From: Antedon mediterranea
Lineage: Eukaryota; Echinodermata; Crinoidea; Comatulida; Antedonidae
Assembly (NCBI RefSeq): GCF_964355755.1
Contig: NC_092673.1
Coordinates: forward strand, 16,995,001-17,059,000
Reading direction: 5' to 3'
Length of the DNA: 64,000 nucleotides
The notes under the pieces are model-generated. The model was not told the DNA's origin, did not search any database, and worked only from the letters and a program-made list of their open reading frames with translations. Both the position numbers and the translations under genes were made by a program. Positions 22,693 through 35,268 of the stretch are shown here, piece after piece (within the stretch, counting starts at the first letter, position 1; each line of letters begins with the position of its first letter).

Positions 22693-23470
22693 CAGCCTAG
22701 ATAGGCCTATAGGCCTAGCTAGGCTAGTTCTCTAAGTAGCTGGGGCAGGCCCTAGCTATCAAAGGCTTTTTAATGGGTCTAGCTAGAAAGCTGAGGGAGT
22801 CTCCACAACATGTCGTTAGAGAACAGATATCAACTGCATTGTGATTGGTCCTAAGACGAACATAAACACATGGATGGATGAGCATGGGGGGGGGGGGGGG
22901 GGTGTCACTCTTAAATATTTCCATACGGGGGGAGGTGCCGCATATATTTTCAAGAGCCTGGTAGCACAAATATTGGGAGTTGGTAGCACAAGTGTGTGAA
23001 ATGACAGGGTGAAATTAGTAGTTTAAGTCCCTGGCCCGCCCACCCGTGTAAAAATTTCACGATTTATCGCCAAATTTTGCAAGAATTTTAGCATACTGGA
23101 TGCTATAAGCCCGGCTATATAAGCCCATCGCAGGGCCCATCGCTAAATACCTTTTAATAGAGTTTTCTCCGCGAGCATCATCAGTATATTAAACACGAAA
23201 CATAGCCGGCCTAGGACAAAATCATTCAACTGTGACCACTCTTGATCATCGGTGGTGTGCACCACCGCAAACGCGTCAAAATTTGCCATGAACGGTGGAG
23301 GTCTCTTTGGCCATGCGCAGATCATGCTGGGAACCAGTACAAATATTGCGCCCTCTCTGGCGTGGCCTTGATTTTGGTAAATGGTAGTTCAAGTCCGTAG
23401 TATTTTTCAGTAAAACAGGTAGCGCAAGTGCCTCATGTCTTGAAGTGGCTGCGGTACCCCCTTGTTTGGT
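22693..23470. other. Intergenic, no gene; poly-G tract
   Basis: TAGGCCTA-rich start, a run of 18 G near 22886-22903, and no coding pattern. GGTAGCACAA occurs twice near 22965-22990. Confidence 0.5.
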
Positions 23471-23479
23471 TTATAAAAT

Positions 23480-24620
23480 TAATTAAAACATGTTAAACTA
23501 CAATACAACTAAACTAAATACTACAGTACAATCAAAATCAAAACATATTAAAAACTACAGTACAATCGGAATTAAAACATCTTAAATACTACAAACAATA
23601 CAATTAATTAAATTTAAAATATGTTAAACTACAAAACAACTAAACTAAATATCACAATCGGACGAGCATAATTGAAGATTTATTGACATAATTATATGTT
23701 TTTTGTTTGTTTTACTGATCACCTGATACAAATAAATGAAACGAATGTAGATACAGAAACAAAATCATAATGGTAACAGATTCATTGACGTAATTATATG
23801 TTTATTTGTTTTACCATAGAGATACTATGATATCTCTATGGTTTTACTGATTACCTGATACATTTACATTTAATGTTAAATGTAAATAAATGAAACGAAT
23901 ATAGATACCGTAGTTAAACGAAATGGTAACAGATTCATTGACGTAATTATTATGTATGTTTGCTTTACTGATCATCTGATAGCCTACATTTACATTTAAT
24001 GTTAAAAGTAAATAAATGAAACGATGATCTCTTTGCTTTTCTTCCTTATATCTTTACTCTTTTTAAAAGTTTTACTAACGATTTTTATTTTATTTTATTT
24101 TATTATATTTATATTTTTGCTTTATGTACACGACAACTAACGATTAAATAACAGTTTTTCACATCGCAACTTATACAACGTAATTTTGAAAACTTCAACC
24201 ATTTTTCTATATACATACAACGTACATTTCTAGTCTAACAAAAACATTTTTATAAACTTTCTATTATTTAAAAGTCGAAGATAGCCAGGTCTCGGGTCCA
24301 TTCTACTGTCGCCACAGATTGATATCTTCATCAGTACTTCTATGAATGGATGATTAGGTGGAAACACGAACGCTAGTTGATCATACCCAGTACCGTTTTG
24401 ATCGTACGATTAATCGGGAAACCACCTCACGAAGATACCGTAGAAACAAAATGGTAACACTAACAACTCCCTGGTAACAGATTCATTGACGTAATTATAT
24501 GTTTATTTGTTTTTTACTGATTACCGGATACAGTTAATGTTAAATGTAAATAAATGAAATGATTGTAGATACAAAAACAAAATGGTAACGGATTCATTGA
24601 CGACATATTTATGGATTTTA
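23480..24620. repeat. Cluster of short tandem and hairpin repeats
   Basis: 23480-23660 repeats ACTACAGTACAATC-AAAA words that reappear inverted at 34560-34840. 23670-24030 and 24470-24610 hold five diverged copies of a unit of about 110 bp (ATTCATTGACGTAATTATAT...AAATAAATGAAACGA) with an internal hairpin TTTACATTTAATGTTAAATG. One copy (23785-23935) is interrupted by a perfect hairpin CCATAGAGATA...TATCTCTATGG. No gene. Confidence 0.6.
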
Positions 24621-24878
24621 GTTTTTTGTTTTACGACGACTCGGCTATACTAGTTGAACCTATTTTCCCATCTTTTTATAATGGTATAGTCCATACAAGT
24701 CGAGGTGGCCGAAAATGGCACCTGATCCTATTGTTTTAATGGCAGGTCTTTCTTAAGAAGGGCCTACCGTAGGCCTAGACTTTTTTATTTAGCAAAGCTA
24801 GGCTTAGGCCTAGCCTACACAGACAGCCAATACGGCGCTAGGCCTACGCCCATAATCTAGTAACTAGGCCTAGCCTAG

Positions 24879-24969
24879 GGGGTGTCACGAAAGCTCAGAC
24901 CACGAAAGCTCAGACCCCCTAAGACCTAAGATCACGAAAGCTAAGACCCAACACCTAAGATTACAAATA
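24879..24969 (+). repeat. Left terminal inverted repeat of the foldback element
   Basis: Mirror of 35172-35260. Contains GTGTCACGAAAGCTCAGACC and two further CACGAAAGCT copies, possible transposase binding sites. Confidence 0.85.
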
Positions 24970-25642
24970 TTTATCTTTCGCACCTGCCTTGTATTTTAAC
25001 TCCCAACATTTATTCTGAATACCACACCTTAGAATTGGCACTTTCATGAAAAAGAATCACATAAAAAGTAACAAATACATTTTTAAATTGATGATTTTAC
25101 AGACGTTTTTCTCGCACACAAAATGACTAGCCTACAGTACAGTAGGCCTACCCCATGGCAGGTATATTCGGACCTTCAAAATGAAGACAGGAACATGTTC
25201 ATGGACATTGATTATTAACAACTTAGGGAGTTTTAAAGGAAGATGTGATTGGATATTGAGTGAGAGCGTCATTTCGACGATCGAGCATTCTCTACTCTCT
25301 AGTATTAGAGCATGACGGATTAATGAATAAATAATATGATCAGAACTATGGAGCGCCAATCATTGTTTTGTCTAGTAACCTAAAGAAATTGCCTGTCGTA
25401 CATGTTTACAACACTAAATGTTTAAAATTTCATTTCTTTCACTCTGACACTACAGTTTTCAAAATAAGTTTTTTTCTGTGGAAAGTCCTGCGTTGCAGTA
25501 AAAAGCCGATGGGATGGTAATTGTCTTTATCATTCAATATCCCGTATTTTTTTGTGTAATTATATTTTTCTAATTAATAAAAGATTTTTTATTTTGTGTA
25601 TGTACAGTACTTGTATCTGAATATTTGTTACTTGCAGCCAAA

Positions 25643-28318
25643 TATACCATCATTTTGAGTATATGGAACACAATGCATATTATGATGAATAAACCACTGT
25701 AATAAGCAATGAGGCCGTTTTCCTATGTTATAGCATTGTGTTCCTGTGGTATCATATTGGGTATATGGAACACAATGCATTATTGATAATGAATTAACCA
25801 CTGTAATATGAGGCCGTTTTCCTATGTTAAAGCATTGTGTTCCTGGGGTATCATATTGGGTATATGGAACACAATGCATTATTGATAATGAATTAACCAC
25901 TGTAATATGAGGCCGTTTTCCTATGTTATAGCATTGTGTTCCTGTGGTATCATTTTGGGTATATGGAACAAATGCATTATATATGATGAATAAACCACTG
26001 TAATAAGCAATGAGGCCGTTTTCCTATGTTAAAGCATTGTGTTCCTGGCGTATCATTTTGGGTATATGGAACAAATGCATTATATATAATGAATAAACCA
26101 CAATACGAGGCCGTTTTCCTATGTTAAAGTATTGTGTTCCTGGGGTATCATTATGGGTATATGGAACACAATGCATTATATATAATGAATAAACCACTGT
26201 AATATGAGGCCGTTTTCCTATGTTAAAGTATTGTGTTCCTGGGGTATCATTATGGGTATATGGAACACAATGCATTATATATAATGAATAAACCACTGTA
26301 GCAATGAGGCCGTTTTCCTATGTTAAAGTTTTGTGTTCCTGGTGTATCATTTTGGGTATATGGAACACAATGCATTATATAATTATAATGAATAAACCAC
26401 TTCAATAAGCAATGAGGCCGTTTTCCTTTTGGGTATATGGAACACAATGCATTATATATGATGAATAAACCACTGTAATATGAGGCCGTTTTCCTATGTT
26501 AAAGTATTGTGTTCCTGAGGTATCATTTTGGGTATATGCAACACAATGCATTATATGATGAATAAACCACTGCAATATGAGGCCGTTTTCCTATGTTAAA
26601 GCATTGTGTTCCTGGGGTATCATTTTGGTTATATGGAACACAATGCATTATATATGATGAATAAACCACGTAATATGAGGCCGTTTTCCTATGTTAAAGC
26701 ATTGTGTTCCTGGAGTATCATTTTGGTTACCGTATATGAAACACAATAGTCTAGTAGGAAGGAGGGGTTACCGTGCACCCCCATGATGTATTTTTTTAAT
26801 GTACATTTTTGTAATCCTGAATATATGTAATTAACATTTTTTGATGTTCCCAAGACGAAATATTGTCCCATGGGGTTTTTAGGGGGCCATTTTGGTGGCC
26901 ATCTTGGATTTATCAAAATCATAAATATAGACGGTACTTGACAAAGACTGATCATAGAGGTCTGATTTTGGTCTTAAATTGTTCAGAATATGCACATTTC
27001 TATGTACTATAATGCATTTATACAGTAATGAATAAACCACTTCAATAAGCAAAGAGGCCGTTTTCCTATGTTAAAGCATTGTGTTCCTGTGGTATCATTT
27101 TGGGTATATGGAACACAATGCATTATATATGATGAATAAACCACTGTAATATGAGGCCGTTTTCCTATGTTAAAGTATTGTGTTCCTGGGGTATCATTAT
27201 GGGTATATGGAACACAATGCATTATATATAATGAATAAACCACTGTAATATGAGGCCGTTTTCCTATGTTAAAGTATTGTGTTCCTGGGGTATCATTATG
27301 GGTATATGAAACACAATGCATTATATATAATGTTTAAACCACTATAACAATAAGCAATGAGGTAGTTTTCCTATGTTAAAGCATTGTGTTCCTGGGGTAT
27401 CATTTTGGGTATATGGAACACAATGCATTAAAGATAATGAATTAACCACTGTAATAAGCAATAAAGGCCGTTTTCCTATGTTAAAGCATTGTGTTCCTGG
27501 GGTATCATTTTGAGTATGTAACAACACAATGCATTTATACAGTAATGAATAAACCACTTCAATAAGCAAAGAGGCCGTTTTCCTATGTTAAAGCATTGTG
27601 TTCCTGTGGTATCATTTTGGGTATATGGAACACAATGCATTATATATGATGAATAAACCACTGTATGAGGCCGTTTTTCTATGTTAAAGCATTGTGTTCC
27701 TGGGGTATCATTTTGGGTATATGGAACACAATGCATTATATAATTATAATGAATAAACCACTGTAATAAGCAATGAGGCCGTTTTCCTATGTTATAGCAT
27801 TGTGTTCCTGGGGTATCATTTTGGGTATATGGAACACAATGCATTATATATAATGAATAAACCACTGTAATATGAGGCCGTTTTCCTATGTTAAAGCATT
27901 GTGTTCCTGGGGTATCATTTTGGGTATATGGAACACAATGCATTATATATAATGAATAAACCACTGTAATGAGGCCGTTTTCCTATGTTAAAGTATTTTG
28001 TTCCTGGGGTATCATTTTGGGTAATCCGTATATGGAACACAATGCATTATATTATATAATGAATAAACCACTGTAATAAGCAATGAGGCCGTTTTCCCAT
28101 GTTAAAGCATTGTGTTCCTGTGGTATCATTTTGGGTATATGGAACACAATGCATTATAGGCTAATGAATAAACCACTGTAATATGAGGCCGTTTTCCTAT
28201 GTTAAAGCATTGTGTTCCTGGGGTATCGTTTTGGTTATATGGAACATAATGCATTATATATAATAAATAAACCACTGTAATATGAGGCCGTTTTCCTATG
28301 TTAAAGCATTTTGTTCCA
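25643..28318 (-). repeat. 99-bp tandem array, left arm
   Basis: About 24 copies of a unit containing GAGGCCGTTTTCCTATGTTA, AAGCATTGTGTTCCTGGGGT and ATGGAACACAATGCATTATA. Interrupted at 26742-27008 by unrelated sequence. The 33-codon period leaves long open frames on the minus strand, which are an artefact. Units fall into two types by the presence of AAGCAA (98-104 bp) or ATATG (about 94-99 bp) before GAGGCCG. Confidence 0.95.
26742..27008. other. Insertion or relic within the left array
   Basis: Non-repeat sequence with GGCCATTTTGGTGGCCATCT; its ends do not show inverted repeats I can define. Absent from the right-arm array. Confidence 0.5.
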
Positions 28319-28324
28319 TATAAA

Positions 28325-28546
28325 TGTTCAATATAGGTTGCTCCATCCATATTGCAAAAAAAAAATAACTATCGAGCCATATTACCGATTTTTTTAATTT
28401 ACGTTTTTACAAAATATACACTTATGAAAGACCATACAATTCCAACGCATTTTTTAAACCTAATAAAGATTTTGAAAAAAACAACCAACAAAAAACGTTC
28501 ATGAATGAAATTTTGTTTCTGTGAATAGAGCAACCTATATTGAACA
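28325..28546. mobile_element. 222-bp MITE with 6-bp TSD
   Basis: TIR TGTTCAATATAGGTTGCTC and its inverse, flanked by TATAAA at 28319-28324 and 28547-28552. It inserted at the inner border of the left array; the right arm has no copy, so it came after the palindrome formed or was lost there. Confidence 0.78.
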
Positions 28547-28632
28547 TATAAAAGAAGTTTCAAATGTTTTTAAATTCGAAAAGTATTTTTTATCGATGTT
28601 TTTTGTATATGTTTTAAGCAAAATTCTATCCA

Positions 28633-29883
28633 CTAGATGGTACGCTCGCTTCGCTCGCGTACCATCTAGGTCGTGCCCACAGATGGTTCTCGAATACATA
28701 ATAATTTCAGCGTTAAAAAACTGGCGATTTCAAATGTACGTACAATAATACATGTCGTTTACAGGAACGAATAAATAGACACTGATTTATGTACTAAAAT
28801 TAGCACCCTGAGAATTACTTCCGAAAGAGAAACTTGTCACAAAATGAGACCAATTGTTTAAGTCAAATTTAAACAAACTTAATTTGTGTTTTGTATGTAA
28901 CATTAGGGGTGAGGGATGGGGAAGAGGATGGGTGCAAAGAGGAACAATTTTTAAATATATTAAATATATTCTTTATCCATTTAGTAACGAAATATTAATT
29001 GTTTTCATGTTTTACAAATAATATATCACTAAACACAGTAAAACATTGCTATGTAATACTTTGTTGAAACTATCACCGTCCTAGTCGATTGAAATACAGT
29101 ACATGTAACGATACATCACTACGACGTGTATGTTTATATAATGTAAAACAATTTTTGAAAACCACCTCTATTCGGGGAAAGTCATAAAATCGATTTAATC
29201 GTCAATAAAAATTAAATTATCTAACTCAACTTTATTAGTAGGCCTAATGGTTTTCAATTGTTTCTTAGAGCCAATTCATACTTAAGTTGGTTCCTACCCT
29301 ACCCACCAAAGTTGTTCTGCGTTTAGGGGATTTGATGCACCGTAGGCCTATCCTCTACTGGTTTTACAACGCTACTCATGCCAGTGAGGGAAGGGTGATG
29401 ATGTGGGTGGTTTAACTGCAATAATAAAGATTTATACATAATATACGGCGAGTGAAAACGCTAGCTCTTTATCCGTTTAAAAAAAATTTATATCCAACCT
29501 CTGCAGCACAGATTGAAAAACAAATGGATCGAATTTCTGTTATGAGTATACAGTACTTGCCTTTACGACGCCTGAGGGAATAGACACTTGTGGAACAGAG
29601 ATTGGAATGTTCCATTCATCGCAAATCAATACATTTGTATAAACGTATATTAAATCTATCAAAATAGTATTTTTTAAAGAAAATCGGCCTGTCCTCAACA
29701 TTATGATGCTGTACTCGAGCTGTTCAACCGGTTTTCAGCCATTAAAAACAATTATCGTAGGAGGAGATAGGAAAATGCGAAGCATCCTCGTATTATCGTC
29801 TGCGGGTATTTTTCAAGACGGACATCCATTAGACAGTGTATACCACGATCGAAAAACACCCCTATTTGGGGCAAATCGTTGAT
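28633..29883 (-). mobile_element. Helitron-like copy, 5'-truncated (left arm)
   Basis: About 90% similar by eye to 1293-2580. Keeps the CTAG end and a longer hairpin loop (GCTCGCTTCGCTCGCG) but stops near GGCAAATCGTTGA, lacking about 140 bp of the TC end. Confidence 0.75.
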
Positions 29884-29967
29884 GAAATTTGGAGATATGA
29901 AACTTTGTTAGGAGTAGAATCAGCTTCCAGCATTGAATGTTAAAAATATGTTTATATTAATCATTAA

Positions 29968-31146
29968 TCTATATATAAATTTACGTAAGGGCAAAATTCG
30001 GTAAATCGCGCGTTATTTCTAGAATGTGTACTCGATGGTATATAAAGTTGGTTATAATCTCGGTACTGATTTTAACCACCTGATGTAACCCTGTTTACTA
30101 ATTAAATTTAGTTAGATAATTAGTTATTGACAATTAAAACGAATTTAGGTTCAACCATTTGCCCCAAATAGGGGTGTTTTCCGATCGTGGTATACACTGT
30201 CTAATGGATGTCCTCATGAAAAATACCTGTACACAATAATACGAGGATACTTCGCATTTTCCTATCTCCTCCTACGATAATTGTTTTTAATAGCTGAAAA
30301 CCGGTTGAACAGCTCGAGTAGAGTATCATAATGTTGAAGACAGGCCGATTTTCTTAAAAAAAATACTATTTTGATAGATTTAATATACGTTTATACAAAT
30401 GTATTGATTTGCGATGAATGGAACATTCCAAATTATTTGGTTTAACCATGCTTGCATACCTCCATGATTTAACACAAGTAGGTCAATTTATGGGCCCTTT
30501 GAGAATAAACATAAATAGTATTGTAAAGCTATACAATACTGTAAATAGGTATTAACCACTTTTGATAGCCATTTGAATCGCAAATTTCTTATTGTGTGGG
30601 TTGGTAGGCCTACTGTTTATTATATATAAACAAATATACTAATAAACTTTATTACTGTGAGTGTGGGTAGCCCCTACTTTTAGATTATAAACACATAATA
30701 ATATAATACTTTATTACTGACAGTTGCTTCTCAACGTTTGTATTAATTAATAATTACAAAAAAATATAAACGTCGTGGTGGTGTATCGTTACATGTACTT
30801 TACTATTTCAATCCACTATGACAGTGACAATTTTAACAGTTATTAAATCGGAAATGTTTTACTCTATTTAGTGTTATGTTATTTATAGGCCTATTAAAAA
30901 AAAAACCCAACCCTCAATAATGTTAGATACAAAATACAAATTGGGTTTGTTTAATGAGTCCAAATGAAACATTTGGACTCATTTTGTGAGAAGTTTCTCT
31001 TTTGGAAGTAATTCGCACGGTGCTAATTTTGGTTGACTACATAAATACATAAATAAATGTTTTATAGTCATGCGGTACGTAGGCCTACATTTTGAAATCG
31101 CCAGTTTTTTTACGCTGAAATTACTATGTATTCGAGAACCATCTAG
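29968..31146 (+). mobile_element. Helitron-like copy (right arm), hairpin lost
   Basis: Starts A|TCTATATATAAATTTACG and ends ACCATCTAG|T. Compared with 1293-2725 the terminal hairpin is missing: the sequence jumps between two ACCATCT words, as if by a microhomology deletion. It also has a divergent middle (about 30435-30890). Opposite in direction to 28633-29883. Confidence 0.7.
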
Positions 31147-31549
31147 TTAATAATAATTATTAATAAATTAATAGAAAACTAGAGAGGGCGCTCGAGTTTA
31201 TTCAATTTACTGTAATATACACTGTTACATACTATTTTATTGGGAAGATGCCCCCACACTTCATCTCCTGAACTAACATAGTACAGTATAAGTCAAATTA
31301 ATTGTTTTACATTTTTTTTATTGAAATCAATCTGCCTCAAAAAATATTATAATAGTACAATAACAGAAAGGTAGATAGGTATTTTTATAATTTTTCAATT
31401 TAAAAATGTAAACAGAAAAAAAACTGAATAAATTTTTATACATACATTATAAATGAAATAAAATAACTACTATTTTAGTAATGCATACACAAGTACAGAA
31501 TATCAGAAATCAATGAATTATGTTTCTAAATATGGCATTATTAGGCTAA

Positions 31550-33386
31550 TTCCATATACCCAAAAATGATACCACAGGAACACAATGCTATAACATAGGA
31601 AAACGGCCTCATATTACAGTGGTTAATTCATTATCAATAATGCATTGTGTTCCATATACCCAATATGATACCCCAGGAACACAATGCTTTAACATAGGAA
31701 AACGGCCTCATATTACAGTGGTTAATTCATTATCAATAATGCATTGTGTTCCATATACCCAATATGATACCACAGGAACACAATGCTATAACATAGGAAA
31801 ACGGCCTCATATTACAGTGGTTAATTCATTATCAATAATGCATTGTGTTCCATATACCCAATATGATACTCCAGGAACACAATGCTTTAACATAGGAAAA
31901 CGGCCTCATATTACAGTGGTTTATTCATCATATATAATGCATTGTGTTCCATATACCCAAAATGATACTCCAGGAACACAATGCTATAACAAAGGAAAAC
32001 GGCCTCATATTACAGTGGTTTATTCATCATATATAATGCATTGTGTTCCATATACCCAAAATGATACTCCAGGAACACAATGCCTTAACATAGGAAAACG
32101 GCCTCATATTACAGTGGTTTATTCATGATATATAATGCATTGTGTTCCATATATCCAAAATGATACCCCAGGAACACAATGCTATAACATAGGAAAACGG
32201 CCTCATATTACAGTGGTTTATTCATCATATATAATGCATTGTGTTCCATATACCCAAAATGATACTCCAGGAACACAATGCTTTAACATAGGAAAACGGC
32301 CTCATATTACAGTGGTTTATTCATCATATATAATGCATTGTGTTTCATATACCCAAAATGATACGCCAGGAACACAATGCTTTAACATAGGAAAACGGCC
32401 TCATATTACAGTGGTTTATTCATTATATATAATGCATTGTGTTCCATATACCCAAAATGATACCCCAGGAACACAATGCTATAACATAGGAAAACGGCCT
32501 CATATTACAGTGGTTTATTCATCATATATAATGCATTGTGTTCCATATACCCAAAATGATACTCCAGGAACACAATGCTTTAACATAGGAAAACGGCCTC
32601 ATATTACAGTGGTTTATTCATCATATATAATGCATTGTGTTTCATATACCCAAAATGATACGCCAGGAACACAATGCTTTAACATAGGAAAACGGCCTCA
32701 TATTACAGTGGTTTATTCATTATATATAATGCATTGTGTTCCATATACCCAAAATGATACCACCGGAACACAGTGCTTTAACATAGGAAAACGGCCTCGT
32801 TGCTTATAGTGGTTTATTCATCATATATAATGCATTGTGTTCCATATACCCAAAATGATACCACAGGAACACAATGCTATAACATAGCAAAACGGCCTCA
32901 TTGCTTATTACAGTGGTTTATTCATTATATAATGCATTGTGTTCCATATACCCAAAATGATACCCCAGGAACACAATGCTTTAACATAGGAAAACGGCCT
33001 CATTGCTTATTACAGTGGTTTATTCATTATTATAATGCATTGTGTTCCATATACCCAAAATGATACCCCAGGAACACAATGCTATAACATAGGAAAACGG
33101 CCTCATATTACAGTGGTTTATTCATTATATATAATGCATTGTGTTCCATATACCCAAAATGATACCCCGGGAACACAATACTTTAACATAGGAAAACGGC
33201 CTCATTGTTTATTACAGTGGTTTATTCATTATAATGCATTGTGTTCCAAAAACCCAAAATGATACCCCAGGAACACAATACTTTAACGAGGAAAACGGCC
33301 TCATTGCTTATTGAAGTGGTTTATTTATCATATAATGCATTGTGTTCCATATACCCAAAATGACACCCCAGGAACACAATACTATA
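31550..33386 (+). repeat. 99-bp tandem array, right arm
   Basis: About 18 copies, inverted relative to 25643-28318. A block of three units (about 32120-32420) is repeated at 32420-32720 with the same private variants (TTTCATATACC, ACGCCAGG), showing amplification of multi-unit blocks. Open frames of 169 and 224 codons arise only from the 33-codon period. Confidence 0.95.
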
Positions 33387-33689
33387 ATTTTGCTATGGTT
33401 ACTTAATTTTACTTAATCTTTATTAATACAAATATATTGATTTCCAAAGTGGTTCACAAAAGTTCTACAAAACTAAATGAAAATGATACACATTAATAAA
33501 ACGCAAATTCAAGAAATGTTTCTACACTTCATACAAAAGAAAAATCATGGAAGTGAATTGGATTAACACATCTACTTTGCAGAAAATGTAAACAAATAAT
33601 ACTGTAACTGAATTGATAAGCACTGATCCCTTTAAACTTTACTAATAAAACACTATCAATTACGAAGGGAAAAAACATGTTTCCACAAC
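33387..33689. other. Spacer in right arm, no gene
   Basis: AT-rich sequence between the array and the D segment; nothing recognised. Confidence 0.4.
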
Positions 33690-33843
33690 TTGATACAGAG
33701 AGTAGAGAATGCTCGATTGTCAAATGACGCTCTCCATCAATATCCAATCACATCTTCCTTTAAAACTCTCTAAGTTGTTAATAATCAATGTCCATGAGCA
33801 TGTTCATGTCTTCATTTTGATGGTCCGAATATAGCTCCCCATG

Positions 33844-34136
33844 GGCCATGTTCAATGTTTTTGTTTCTATGGAACGTCAAAAGAGCAAAAATTATATAGG
33901 GGGCTGAAAACTCTGTGGAGTCCATCTACAGTGTGGATGGAACAATGTAAAATTAAAATTGTAATGATAATAGTATAATCATGCAAGTACGAAGAAATAA
34001 ATAAATACTAGCAAATAAATTTTAATTTAAAAATCATGATAAGTTTTTTTGTTTCGTTTTCTTTCTGTTTTTATACTTGTACTATTATTGTTGCTCTTTT
34101 GGCGCTCCATAGAAACAAAAACATTGAGCATGGGGA
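33844..34136. mobile_element. Inverted-repeat insert X in the right arm
   Basis: CCATGTTCAATGTTTTTGTTT...GAACGTCAAAAGAGC is mirrored at 34097-34136. The same inverted pair sits at 53104-53577 inside another foldback element. The left arm lacks it. Confidence 0.65.
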
Positions 34137-34522
34137 GCTCGAGGAGTTACATTGTCATTACAGTATACAAAGAAACACATCTGTAAAATCATCAATTTAA
34201 AGGATTTATTTATTTGTTATTATGTGTTTCTCCTTCTGAAAGTACTTATAAGTCCTAATTTTAAAGTGTGGTGTTCAGGATAAAGTTAGTCAACAAATTT
34301 GGAGTCAAAATACAAGAAAGGCAGGTGCGTAAGAAAAACATCCTCTGAAGCAACACAATGGAGTAAATATATACCAACAAACAACCCGTCAAGTTTGTTT
34401 GTTGTAAAGAAAAAATATACATTTACTCAACGGGCGAAAATAATGTGAGTTTATCTATGTTTTGCGGTAGTATTAAATTATATTTATGGTAATAAATGAA
34501 ACCTACTGTGTTTAAAATTATG

Positions 34523-35117
34523 GGATCAGGTGCCGTTTTCGGCCACCTCGACTTGTGATATTTAGTTTAATTGTTTTGTAGTAAAACATGTTTTAATTCC
34601 GATTGTATTTTAGTATTTAGGATCGATGTTTTAATTCCGATTGTACTGTAGTTGTTTTTAATATGTTTTGATTCCGATTGTACTGTAGTTGTTTTTAATA
34701 TGTTTTGATTCCGATTGTACTGTAGTATTTAAGATTTTCTAATTTCGAATCGTATTGTACTAAAATTTATTGTGTTTAAATCCAGATAGGCATAACATAG
34801 TATTTAATATGTTTTAATTTTGATTATACTGTAGTTTAGTTTTTATATATAGTAAGTAAGTTACCTACTTATATAGTTAATATTGTTACAAAATCTTGGC
34901 ATTCCGTAACACAGTACCTAATAATAACATGCCTTATAAAAAGTACATGCTTGCTAGTTTTTGATGTTCTGTATTGTAGGTTACATAACAGAACAATTGT
35001 ATTGTCTTCCCATTCAATAGACACCATTCTCTACATAAAACATAATACACCACACCCCTATCATAATAATGGTATAGTCCATACAAGTCGAGGTGGCCGA
35101 AAACGGCACCCTGATCC
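34523..35117. mobile_element. 595-bp TIR element with 9-bp TSD, nested in the right arm
   Basis: TIR GGATCAGGTGCCGTTTTCGG (continuing CCACCTCGACTTGT) and its inverse, with AAAATTATG at 34514-34522 and 35118-35126. A 9-bp duplication suggests a MULE-type element. Inside are four TTCCGATTGTACTGTAG repeats. A solo end of the same family occurs at 24690-24733, just outside the foldback element. Confidence 0.78.
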
Positions 35118-35171
35118 AAAATTATGTATGGATAAACAAGTATTGTTTTTAAGCTGTAGTATATCTTAGTA

Positions 35172-35260
35172 TTTGTAATCTTAGGTGTTGGGTCTTAGCT
35201 TTCGTGATCTTAGGTCTTAGGGGGTCTGAGCTTTCGTGGTCTGAGCTTTCGTGACACCCC
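35172..35260 (-). repeat. Right terminal inverted repeat of the foldback element
   Basis: Mirror of 24879-24969, nearly identical over about 80 bp, followed by the TSD. Confidence 0.85.
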
Positions 35261-35268
35261 TAGCCTAG

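Larger units (their letters stand above)
24871..35268. mobile_element. 10.4-kb foldback (giant inverted-repeat) element with 8-bp TSD
   Basis: Element 24879-35260 between direct repeats TAGCCTAG (24871-24878, 35261-35268). Ends are perfect inverted repeats starting GGGGTGTCACGAAAGCTCAG, with three CACGAAAGCT(C/A)AGAC subterminal repeats. Inward, both arms carry in mirror order: a unique D segment (24970-25640 versus 33640-34345), a 99-bp array (25643-28318 versus 31550-33386) and a Helitron-like copy (28633-29883 versus 29968-31146). Thus the whole is a near-palindrome centred near 29.9 kb. It resembles Drosophila FB and sea urchin TU foldback transposons in plan. No transposase found. Confidence 0.8.

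Noticed and set aside
31619-33262. Open frames of 169 and 224 codons with a repeating 33-residue unit, and mirror ones at 25628-27964
   Set aside because: They follow from the 99-bp period, lack splice or start context, and the same array on the other arm is read on the opposite strand with frequent frame breaks.
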